Assembly: GCA_026413225.1 (NCBI GenBank)
Contig: CM048557.1
Span: forward strand, 2,108,001 to 2,172,000
From: Otis tarda
Lineage: Eukaryota; Chordata; Aves; Otidiformes; Otididae
Direction: 5' to 3'
DNA: 64,000 nt
Shown here: positions 25,508-36,069 of the stretch, in pieces
How positions within the stretch are numbered: position 1 is the first letter of the stretch
How the letters are laid out: each line of letters starts with the position of its first letter
The notes under the pieces: generated by a model
The model's database searches: none
What the model was told of the DNA's origin: nothing
What the model saw: the letters and a program-made list of their open reading frames with translations, nothing else
Translations under genes and position numbers: made by a program

Positions 25508-25991
25508 ACGCATCCAGCTCTGGGCCCCCCCCGACATAAGAAGGATGTGGAACTGTTGGAGCAGGTCCAGAGAAGGGCCACGAAGGTGATCAGAGGGCTG
25601 GAGCACCTCTCCTATGAGGACGGGCTGAGAGAGTTGGGGCTGTTCAGCCTGGAGAAGATAGCGGCCTTCCAGCACCTAAAGGGGGCCTACAGGAAAGGCA
25701 GGGAGAAACTCTTCAGTAGGGCCTGTTGTGATAGGGTGAGGGGTAATGGTTTTTAAATAGAGGGAGGTAGATTCAGATTCAACATCAGGAAAAACTTTTT
25801 TACAATGAGAGTGGTGAAACATTGGAACAGGTTGCCCAGAGAGGTGGTGGATGCTTCATCCCTGGAAACATTCAAGGCCACATTCGATGAGCAACCTGAT
25901 CTGGTTGGAGATGTCCCTGCTCCTTGCACGGGGGTTGAACTAAATGACCTTTAAAGGTCCCTTCCAACCCAGACTATTCTATGATTCTATG
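25508..25991 (+). mobile_element. CR1 LINE 3' fragment
   Basis: 5'-truncated plus-strand CR1. It starts in the C-terminal part of ORF2 (frame encoding [19 protein letters not shown], matching [19 protein letters not shown] in the 35-kb copy). It continues through the GAACAGGTTGCCCAGAGAGG block to CTTCCAACCC and two ATTCTATG units. A short deletion is visible in the ORF2 part (the segment between GGAGAAGATAGCGG and CCTTCCAGCAC is shorter than in the longer copy). The reading frame is broken, so it is a dead copy. Confidence 0.93.
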
Positions 25992-27416
25992 ACTTAGCTT
26001 TTGTACTTAGTCTGAAAGCTACAAAAATATGACTGACCAGGAATCTACAAGCCCTGAAGATATATTCCTATTGCTGATGTTATACAGTGCAAAGACAGGA
26101 AAAGGAAGAATAGTTGGAAGAAGTTTACATCACATCACCAAATGAATAATTTAGAAACAGGCTGTCAGAAAGAATAACAAAAAGGCAGATGATGTGACTA
26201 AGCTTTAAACAAAGAAAAAACAATAATATCATGATGCCTGCAAAAAAGCAACATTTTCATTAGCTGTAGAGAACAACTGGAATTAAAAGTACAAATTTTA
26301 GAAACAGAGCAATTACTGAAAGAAGATAATATCCTGAGTCCAACTAAAATTCATCAAGATTTTTTCAAAAGCATTAACAATGGCCACTTTAATATGGTCT
26401 TATGCAAGAGAGGAAAAAACACCCATAATTTGCCCAAAATGAATGAATGGATAAAATAAATTACCATTTGTGCAAAGTAACAAAGTCAGAATCTGGGGGA
26501 ACTGAGGGGACATTAATGATGTGTCCGACAGAGCCAGACAATGAATGACTGATTCAAACACAGACATACAACTATCAGTCGTATTTTAGAATAAACTAAT
26601 GAATCAACATGGTTGTCAGCTTGCAGCAAAACAAGTCATGGTAACTTTCTATATCATGCTCTAATGAGATGAGATAACGGATGCTGAGTGGATGTGAGAC
26701 AACTACACAGAGACAGTGCTATGAAGGACTCATCTGCACTGTGGCTTTGCCCAGGGTGAGTGAGTCATTTACTGGGCCAGTGACTCAAATCACATTCTTT
26801 TCACCTATGAAGCCCTTCAGTTTTTGAATTACGTGACTTCTCTGCCCTTTGGAAGTGTGTTAGTCTTCCAAGAGCACACTTATTTCAGCACCGTTGAACA
26901 TCTTTCTGCAAATAGGCTACAGGATATATCCTTGTTCCTTATGGAGAATATCAGTTGCTGAGGATCTTTGATTTGTGTGCTCTACTTTGCGGTTAGGAGA
27001 CAACCCTCGTACTGACAATGTTGTTGAAAGCCTTTTTAGGGCAGTGCCATGCAATATGGTAGAGGCCAGATTTCACGTGATTTCTGGATTCTTCTGAGTC
27101 ACACCCTCCTCCCTGTGGTCAAACAGACTGCCTAGCACCTAGGAGCCGGGTTGGGTAAGGGACAGACCATCATCTTCTTTCAAAGCTTTCTGTGTAAGTC
27201 TCTGCTTTTATTCCCTCAGCGTCATGTTATGGCTGCTCCCAGGGAAGACCTCTGCTGACATTAGTAAGCAGATCCAGAGTTGACCTTCTGTTTCAGACTT
27301 GCCTAAAAATCATCTTGCAGTTTCCCTCCTTCCTGCTCCCCCAGGGATTTGAGATCGGACTTCAAAGACATATTTTCCTGCTGTATTTCAATTTTAATAA
27401 TTAAAAAAAATTGTAG
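25992..27416. other. Intergenic DNA
   Basis: No coding exon or repeat family recognised. Between 26290 and 26460 an A-rich stretch may be a very old LINE relic, but the similarity is too weak to call. Confidence 0.45.
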
Positions 27417-27512
27417 AATCGTAGAGTTGTTAGGGTTGGAAGGGACCTTTAAAGGTCATCTAGTCCAACCCCCCTGCAAGGAGCAGGAACATCCCTGACT
27501 AGATCAGGTTAC
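27417..27512 (-). mobile_element. CR1 LINE 3' tail fragment
   Basis: About 96 bp of a minus-strand CR1 3' UTR. On the plus strand it reads AATCGTAGAGTTGTTAGGGT, then TTGGAAGGGACCTTTAAAGG, TCATCTAGTCCAACCCCCCT and CTAGATCAGGTT. Truncated immediately upstream of the 3' UTR. Confidence 0.92.
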
Positions 27513-30500
27513 TAGTCAAAAAATGTATTCCTGCTTCTGTTTTCTTTAGGTAATATCATTCTCTTCAGTTCCAATACTATTTAATAAGGGAAATGACATT
27601 AACTTTCGAAGTTTGCATGCATTTTAAGATATGTAAGTGTAATTTTTTTCAACTAAGTAATCTGTAGGCTGTATTTTTCAAATGTTTTTAGTATGCTACC
27701 CACTGTGATTACTAATTTAACAAGTTTCTGCTCTTGACTGAAAAACAAAGAACATACAAGATTATTTAAAAGCTCTTACATAACTGTCTCCTTACCTTGC
27801 AAGCATTGCTGGACAATGAGGAATATAGAACTCTAATTCTTGGGGTGAAGGAGTAGATGATATACATATATGTGTGTGTGTGTGTTTGTGTGTATGTATA
27901 TGCTGAGAGCATATTAAAAATGTTTAATGTATTTAAAGCATGAATGATTAGTCCTGCAATAAAATGAATATAACAATAGTAAATTTCCTAAGCATTCTTT
28001 ATGTGTGTTATGATAAATAATGAATTAAAGCTTTTGGTGTGCCATTTCACATGTGCACGATGTCGGATGTTCCTGTTGGGAGCAATGTCTCCCAATGGCA
28101 CCTGTCAGTGGCAGTGAGAGATGTTGAAGAGACATATATTACAGAAACTCTTCACTATTATACCCCAACTTATTAAAAGGTGATTTATGTTTTAATGCAG
28201 CTTCAGTTTCCTACACTTATCTTGAACTTTTGCGTTTACTACAATGTTTTTTGCTAGCTACAGTGAATGATTCAGGTTTTAATTGCCCTCCCAATTGCAG
28301 TGTAGACTAATGACTGTGCACAGCCTGTCCTGGGACAACAAGTAGTTTGGCATCTGCAAAGAGGGCTGACAGCTCCACACATCCCTATAAGCTGACTGAC
28401 CTGTAAGGTAGCAATGGCAGAAAAAAATTCCTGCACTGCAGTAATAAACAGCGAGGGCACAGCCCTGGAGGAACTTGGGTTAATTCTGTTCTGTGTTGAG
28501 AACTTTTTGTGCTAACATCTCTACTCTGGAACAAAACTGTGGAAGGAAATAAAAAGAGGTTTGATTTACTTGGGTTTTGGTAACCTTTAAACTTGACCAT
28601 ATTATCTGATAATTCTATTTTATCTGTGTCATGAAAACACATCCTGCTGTAGGTACTTCTTGAAGTGAAACAATTAATAAAGCAAATGCCCCAGGAAAAA
28701 TTTCGGTTTTCTTCTTATCAGAACAGAGTCCACTGAGCATGCAAACGATCTTGCTTTGGTTTACAATAATGATTTTTATATCCTTTCATCTTTCAAGGCA
28801 ACTGCCTTGTGGTTTGCAAGTTGAGTTTTCACTGTTTTTCTAGACCCACACAGCCTAAGGCAAGCAGCCCTGTGGCCAGGAGCTGACTAGGAAAATGTCA
28901 CTGTTACTTAGCTGGAATAAAGCGTTTATACTTCAGCTTCTGTCTTTCACAAGACTGCTTCCTTTCTTTTGTCTCTGGTTGACTGCTCCCAAGCCTCTAG
29001 TCCAATGAATTCTTTCATAATGTTATTCATCTGTCAAGTTCTACAAAAGCAAAGCACAGTTTCTGACGGTACTATATCGTTCATCCCTTCTGTGATACAT
29101 ATGTGCCACAGATGTGGCAAGGGACAGGCACATCTTGTGTCTCATTTCCCAGAAGGCTACAGTATCACCATGGTTTAGAGCAAAAGATTGGTTAATAAGC
29201 CATCTATCTCAAGGTTTTAATATACTTTTGTAAAATTATACACTGCACAAAGCTCAGGTTTTCCTATGGCTTTTTAACGTGCCTGTGTTTCTTTCCAGCA
29301 TAATTCACACAAGTGCGTGGATTTGTACGTATTTGCTGCATGCACATCTTTGCTGCATGTCCATCTTTGAAGGAAAAGGATTTCACCATAAGTTATCTAC
29401 TTTTGCAGTTATATTATTTAATCCAGTCTGATTTTTTTTTTTTAGCAATTACCACTCTATACTTTTTTGCCACCTCCTGCACGAAGAGGTTTCCATGGAC
29501 CGATCTGTCATTCCTGTATGTGCTTGTGTTGAATAAGCTCTCCTTTCTTTCTTAGCCGCCCCATTTGGAGCCTGTGGTTAGATGCTAAAAGCACACCATT
29601 AAACTAGAAGCTGTAACATTAGTGTAGCACACCTGCACTACTCCCCTAATTAATTAATTTTCATCAGTATGGCATCCAGTTCTTTACTGGAGATATTCTG
29701 AAGTTGACATGAAAACTAAGAAACAGGGAAACTCCCTGTGCTGATTTCAGTGACAGCCTCCTTCTTGCATCTTTTCAGATTCCCTTTTGGGGCTTGGGCT
29801 GGCATGGGCAGATATTTCTGAAATTAGGGTAGGAGGAGTGGGCTGAAGACTGATCAGTGGAGCACACTGAGCTCACTCCTGGACTTAATCTGACTGATCT
29901 GATATGATTGATATCTCCACAGCTATTCAGCTGGTGCGGTTGGCTTTTAAATAGCAGTCAAAACAGTTGTGACAGGCTCTGTGCTTGTTTGATTAAAACT
30001 GTTTCCCCTCCTGTGATGGGAATGATGTGGAAGCATAAAGATGTTTGTGTGATAAGGAACTGTGAAAATGAGAACAAACCATGATACTGCTGGCATTTTT
30101 ATAAAAAGATAAGAGGGGGTCATACTTGCAGTGTGGAACACAACAAAGCTGTAACAAAAGCATTTTCTAGTGACTAATATTTTGTTGTAAGTGACAGTTA
30201 AAAGTGAATCATTAGAAATTACTGTCTTTTCTGTTGTCTCTGTATAAGTTCATGTGTTGCTTTGGGCTAAAGTCTCGACTGCCTGTGCATCACTCTCGTT
30301 TCAGCTCTGTAGGACTGGAAAACAAAAGTGGTTTTTAATCTGCGGGGTTCTGTAACCTCTGTTGAGCTGCAAGGCTGAACTGTCTGATGCCTGAGCATGT
30401 CTCAGAGGGCTGCATGGTACCTAGGAGTTGGCACCATGTACAGACTCATCATTGCTTTTATGTAAAGACTGCTGAAATGTGTCCCTGGTACTACCATCCT

Positions 30501-30568
30501 GTCTCTTCCATGGTGCTAACCATGAACATGGTTTTCCTTTGGTCACAGCTGCTGGACTGTAATTATAA
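27513..30568. other. Intergenic DNA with a TG microsatellite
   Basis: AT-rich sequence with no recognised gene. It contains the TG microsatellite at 27861-27902. Short frames in both strands have no similarity to known families. Confidence 0.5.
27861..27902 (+). repeat. TA/TG dinucleotide microsatellite
   Basis: TATACATATA followed by an interrupted run of TG repeats and TATGTATA. Likely length-polymorphic. Confidence 0.85.
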
Positions 30569-30662
30569 TGTTCTGGTTTAGTGTTGTTGTAGTTCAGCCC
30601 CAATGTTCCCCACAACACTTTGAATACACTCTTCTTTTTTTTAAGTTAATGGGATGTTATGT

Positions 30663-31089
30663 TGTTCTGGTTTTGTTAGTGAGGAGGGGCCTAAGGTGGT
30701 AGCAGAGGAGGAATGCGAGGAGTTCTTCCCCCGACGATGACACAACTGCATAAAACAACGCGTGATGAACTGACTGTGACCCCCACTCCCTTCCCCCCAC
30801 CCCGTGCCGTTTGGGAGGGGAGGTAGTATAGATAATGTTAAGCCCGGGAAGAGGGAGGGGTGGGGGGAGGTCATCTTGTTCCCCGTCTCATTCTCCTGCT
30901 AATTTTAGAAATAAATGAGTGTTTTTCCCCAAGTCGAGTCTGTTTTGCCCATAACGGTAACTTTAAGGATTTCTCCCCATCCTTATCTCAAACCTTGAGC
31001 CGTTTTTTTCCCTATATCATCTCCTCCTATTCTCTCGGAGGGTGGGGGGAGCGAGAGAGAGACTGCGCAGTCTGGTCCTGATCGGGGCT
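30663..31089 (+). mobile_element. Internally deleted and 3'-truncated LTR related to the 21.1-kb LTR
   Basis: It begins TGTTCTGGTTTTGTTAGTG and matches the 1150-bp LTR at 21098-22247, but the segment corresponding to 21139-21849 (about 711 bp) is missing. The junction at 30711-30713 is AGC, the 3-bp sequence present at both edges of the missing segment in the full copy, so the deletion probably used microhomology. The lost part includes the TATA-like element; the polyadenylation signal (GAAATAAATG near 30907) remains. The right end stops at GATCGGGGCT, lacking the last 11 bp. No clear target duplication is seen. A short inverted copy of the missing end lies at 30585-30601. Confidence 0.85.
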
Positions 31090-33573
31090 TGTTTTGAAGA
31101 AGTATCTGTTTGCTGAAAAAGATACCAGGCAATCACTTCTCTGAAAACATGATTTTGCAAAGAGCATCTTGCCTTATAATAAAAATTTGATTTAGTTGTC
31201 TTAGACAACTCTTTCTGGCAGTTCCACTGGGTTATATCAGTGATGCTGGAAAGTCGTCCAGAATTAGGCTTGCAATGACTACTGACTGATGGTTTATTTC
31301 AGGAAAACTGCAGGCTGTAGATAAATTGTCAGTTTTCTTACTCGTGGTGTATATAAGTAATGAGATGGGGCTATAAGTTGTTTTTTCTGTATGTTGTAGA
31401 CTCCAGTTTTATGCATGCCTCTAATTTGCCATTTGAAATACTTCTGAATAAAAAAAAAAATAGGAGAAGGACAAAGGAAGTCAATTCAGAGGATTTCAGT
31501 AGCACCTAATACTTAAAGGAAAGCTAGCTGTGTCAAAGAAATATAGCAGAGACCAAGGAGTTAATTTGTTCTGGTGGATCATCCCTACATACTTTTCCCA
31601 GCCACCAGCCGAGTTATTTCTCAAATGCCAGCCAAGAACTCCTTGTAGCTGGCACAAATCCACAGTTATCAGTGCAATGGAAAAGGAGTGAGACCCAAAA
31701 AAAGAGTAGTGTGGCCCTGTTGATAGTGAGGTGTGGGTTCCTGTGCTCTTACCCAAGTTGTAGGGGTAAGAGAATAGTTAACAAAGATAACATTTATACA
31801 GTGATTCAGCTCTGTGGTATGTGTGATGATTTCCTGGGTCTCAGGAATCTGTTTTCTGCTGTGGGGTATATGAAGTTCATGCAGGATCTGTGGAGTTCAT
31901 ATAGGACCTGGTTTCCCTCAGGCTCACAGGAAGACCATTTTAATTGTACGTTATTTCAAAAAATACTGAAAAACTTGTTCTTCAGTTATTTTGCATATGA
32001 CACATTAGGAACACAGACTGAGAGGTGAAGAAAGCACAGATGAAATACTGGTAAAAGAACTCAGATATCTTTCAAAACCATGATTATGTGATGTTCTTGC
32101 GAACAGAAAGTGAGTGGATCTAGCAGATCCCCGAAGCTCCCCTAACTTGTGCAACATATGGTAAAAATGAGCGATATTTCCAGTTCTGAAGTTAACAGCT
32201 ATACATAAAAGAGGGCCTCATAAAGCTCAGCATTTCTGTCACTCCTTATTCTGTGTGGACCCCATTGCATAGGAAGTACTGACCAGATTCTTACAGACTG
32301 AAAAAAATATTGGGCTGCAGAAAAGTATCTTACATATAGTCAAATCTGCCTTAGCTAAACACATACCTACAGGAGAAAATGAGCCATGGATGATTTAAGC
32401 TGGAGATGAATATTGTTTTTCAAAGAACTAGGAGTACCAGATGGGAAAAGCCATGCTTCTTGCGGCTGGTTATCGCTATGGTTGGTGAATCTCTGCAGCT
32501 TGTATTAAGGAGAAAATCAGACCATTGAAATTACAAAAAGCAAACAGCATTAATGCATTCTGGTGCCTTTTTCACTGTAATTGATGGCTGTTTAATACAC
32601 TAGATGTTTTTCACTCATTGTGCAGTCTTTTGCAAACCACATACATATAAGCACACACGTAAACGAAATCAAAGCGTCTGATTTTCAAGCAAACCTGAAA
32701 TATTTTTTTTAAAATTGTAACTGAGTTTAACTAATACCAAACATATAAGGGCCATTGAAAAATTAGTCTGTACTGAAAGTCCTGCAAGTCTGAGTTGCCT
32801 AAATATTAAAGGCTCTAGAAGCACTTACTCCAACTAAGAAGCAGTAGGATCTGTGTTCCATTTAGGCTCTTGAACACATCTCTGTGTGCAAGTATGTGTA
32901 TCTTTGTGTGTGTGCACACAGGCACATATTGATCTGTTTTTTCTAACATAAAAAAAAAATAATGTGGATCTGTTTCTCTTTAAGGACAAAATCTCCCCAG
33001 GCCGTCCTGAAGTGCATGTTACTGCTCTGAATTAATATTTATAACAAGCTAACGCTGCTCCTGTCTAAAACTCGAGAACACGAACTATGAATCTGGCCTT
33101 GTGTTGGTACGGAGGTGGCGCAGTGGGTGGACACTGCTGGGGAGGCCAGCGCCACCCAGGAGCGTCCTGTGGAAATATCCCCATCTAGTGGGGGTCACTG
33201 GGCTGAGGACACTCCTCTGGCGTACCAGGACACTGCCTGTCACTGTTTTTAAAGCGGTTGCACATCTGTTCTTTTACTGAGAGAAACCAGCAGAAGTAGG
33301 AGCCTCCTATTATTTGTAAAATTATTTCAGATTTTACATGGGTATTCCAAAAATATGTACAATATTTAATATGGTCTTTAAATTATAGACTGTTCTGCTT
33401 TTCTCACTACAGTGTATAATGAGTCCATTATGCCTAAATAAGCTAAATTATCACTGATGGTTTGTCCAGGAATTTTCTGAATGAGTTTTAAAAGAAATTA
33501 AAAACACTAAAAAGTTTGCAGGCTTAACATGCACACCGTTAAATGTACTGCTTATCTCAGAATATATTTTACA
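31090..33573. other. Intergenic DNA
   Basis: AT-rich with no gene recognised. Contains a TG-rich patch near 32880-32930 and, at about 33101-33240, a GC-rich block with inverted ends (see findings). Confidence 0.5.
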
Positions 33574-33620
33574 CAAACCTTTAAAGGTTCCTTCCAACCT
33601 TAACTATTCTATGATTCTAT
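33574..33620 (+). mobile_element. CR1 LINE 3' tail remnant
   Basis: Only the last 47 bp of a CR1: ACCTTTAAAGGTTCCTTCCA, then ACCTTAACTATTCTATGATTC. This is either a very short insertion or the tail of one whose rest was deleted. It lies 230 bp before the long CR1. Confidence 0.85.
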
Positions 33621-33849
33621 AAAGAAGGAGTTCAGTGGGAGTTTAGAACTGGTATGTTTGTAAATGGTCATTATTGTTTTCAAGACAAAACTTGCAAAAG
33701 CAATGTAAAAATACAGCATTACCCTGACTTAAGACATGACTACAAAATCCTGTATGTGCTCTCTCTCCTATCTTTTTGAGGGAATTGTTCTTAGCTGGTG
33801 AAAAAAAGAAAGTTTGTTCCTATACGCACTAAAATCAGTAGGAGTTTTG

Positions 33850-36069
33850 ACATTAATACAGTTAGGGCTTAGTGAAGAGATGGTGAAGTTCAAGATCCTT
33901 AAGGCAGTGAGGAGGGAGTGTGGCAAGCTCTCTGCCCTGAGCTTCAGGAGAGCAGACTTTGGCCTCTTCAAGGATCTGCTGGCTAAAGTGCCATGGCATA
34001 CAGCCCTGGATAGAAGAGGGACCCAGGAAAGTTGGTTGATATTCAAGGAGCACCTCCTCCAAGCTCAGGAGTGATGCATCCCAACAAAGAGGAAGTTGGG
34101 CAAAAACACCAAGACACCTGCATGGATGAACAAGGAGCTTCTGGACCAACTGAAAACCAAAAAGGAGGCCCACAGAGGGTAGAAGCCTGGGAGGAATACA
34201 GAGAGATTGTCCGAGAAGCCAGGGATCAGGTAAGGAAGGCTAAAGCCCTGATAGAGTTGAATCTGGCCAGGGACATCAAGGACAACAAGAAAAGCTTCTT
34301 TAGGTATGTCGGGGATAAAAGGAAGACCAGGGAGAATGTGGGTCCAGGAGACCTGGTTACCTGGGACATGGAGAAGGCTGAGGTACTCAATAACTTTTTT
34401 TCCCTAAGTCTTCACCAGTGAGGGCTTTAGCCACGTCGCCCAAGTTGCAGAAGACTAAAGCAGGGACTGGGAGAATGAAGAACTGCCCACTGTAGCAGAA
34501 GAGCAGGTTCAGGACCATCTAAGGAACCTGAAGGTGCACAAATCCATGAGACCTGATGAGATCCATCTGCAGATCCTGAGGGAACTGGTGGATGAAGTTG
34601 CCAAGCCACTGGCCATCATATTTGAGAAGTCGTGGCAGTCTGGTGAGGTTCCCACTCACTGGAAAAGGGAAAACATAACCCCTAGTTTTAAAAAGGGAAA
34701 CAAGGAAGACCCGGGTAACCAGGCAGGTCGGTCTCTCCTCTGTGCCTGGCAAGGTCATGGAGCAGATTCTCTTGGAAACCACGCTAAGGCACATGGAGAG
34801 CAAGGAGGTGGTTGGTGACAGCCAACATGGCTTCACCAAGGGCAGATCGTACCTCACCAATTTGGTGGCCTTCTATGACGGGGTGATAGCATCAGTGGAC
34901 AAGGGACAATCAACAGATATCATCTACCTGGACTTGTGCAAGGCATTTGACACTGTCCCACATGACATCCTTCTCTCTAAACTGGAGAGGCATGGATTTG
35001 ATGGACAGACCACTCAGTGGATAAGGAGTTGGCTGGATGGCCGAACTTAGAGAGTGGCTCGATGTCCAAGTGGAGACTGGTGACGAGTGGCGTTCCTCAG
35101 GGGTCAGTATTTGGACTGGCCCTGTTCAACATTTTTGTCGGCAACATGGACAGTGGGATAGAGTGCACCCTCAGCAAGTTCACCGATGACACCAAGCTGT
35201 GTGGTGTGGTCGACATGCTGGAGGGAAGGGATGGCATCCAGAGGGACCTTGACAGGCTGGAGAGGTGGGCCCATGCCAACCTCATGAAGTTCAACCAGGC
35301 CAAGTGCAAGGTCCTGCACCTGGGTCATGGCAATCCCAGGCACAAATACAGGCTGGGCAGAGAATGGATCAAGACCAGCCCTGGGGAGAAGGACTTGGGA
35401 GTGCTGGTGGACGAGAAGCTCAACATGAGCCAGCAATGTGCACCTGCAGCCCAGAAAGCCAAACACATCCTGGGCTGCATGAAGAGGAGTGTGGCCAGCA
35501 TGTCAAGGGAGGTGATTCTTCCCCTCTACTCTACTCTTGTGAAACCCCACCTGGAGTACTGTGTCCAGCTCTGGAGCCCCCAGTATAAGAAGGATGTGGA
35601 CCAGTTGGAGAGGGTCCAGAGGAGGGCCACGAAGATGATCAGAGGGCTGGAGCACCTGTCCTGTGAGGACAGGCTGAGAGAGTTGGGGCTGTTCAGCCTG
35701 GAGAAGAGAAGGCTCTGCGGAGACCTTATACCGACCTTCCAGTACCTCAAGGGGGCCTACAGGAAAGATGGGGAGAAACTCTTCAGTAGGGCCTGTTGTG
35801 ACAGGACGAGGAGTAACGGTTTTAAAACAGAGGGAGGTAGACTCAGACTTGATATAAGGGAAGAATTTTTTACAATGCGAGTTATAGAACACTGGAACAG
35901 GTTGCCCAGAGAGGTGGTGGATGCCCCATCCCTGGAAACATTCAAGGCAAGGTTGGATGGGACCCTGAGCAACCTGATCTGGTTGGAGATGTTCCTGCTC
36001 CTTGCAGGGAGGTTGGACTAGATGACCTTTAAAGGGCCCTTCCAACCCTTCCTATTCTATGATTCTATG
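33850..36069 (+). mobile_element. CR1 LINE, 2.2 kb, decayed ORF2 with reverse transcriptase and 3' UTR
   Basis: The longest CR1 in the window, plus strand. ORF2 is 5'-truncated, starting after the endonuclease domain (region encoding AVRRECGKLSALSF near 33896). The reverse transcriptase follows: an N-terminal block PDEIHLQILRELVDEVAKPL at about 34550, motif A as [12 protein letters not shown] at about 34929, motif B as SGVPQGSV at about 35084, and motif C as FTDDTKL at 35179-35199 (usually FADDTKL). The C-terminal part ([19 protein letters not shown]) and the 3' UTR end in ATTCTATG repeats at 36054-36069. The frame changes at least four times and an in-frame stop occurs at about 35048, so it cannot make an active protein. 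Product class: non-LTR reverse transcriptase relic. Confidence 0.94.

Noticed and set aside
34032-34421. 129-codon frame as a separate gene
   Set aside because: It is a frame-shifted part of CR1 ORF2 within the 33.85-36.07 kb element.
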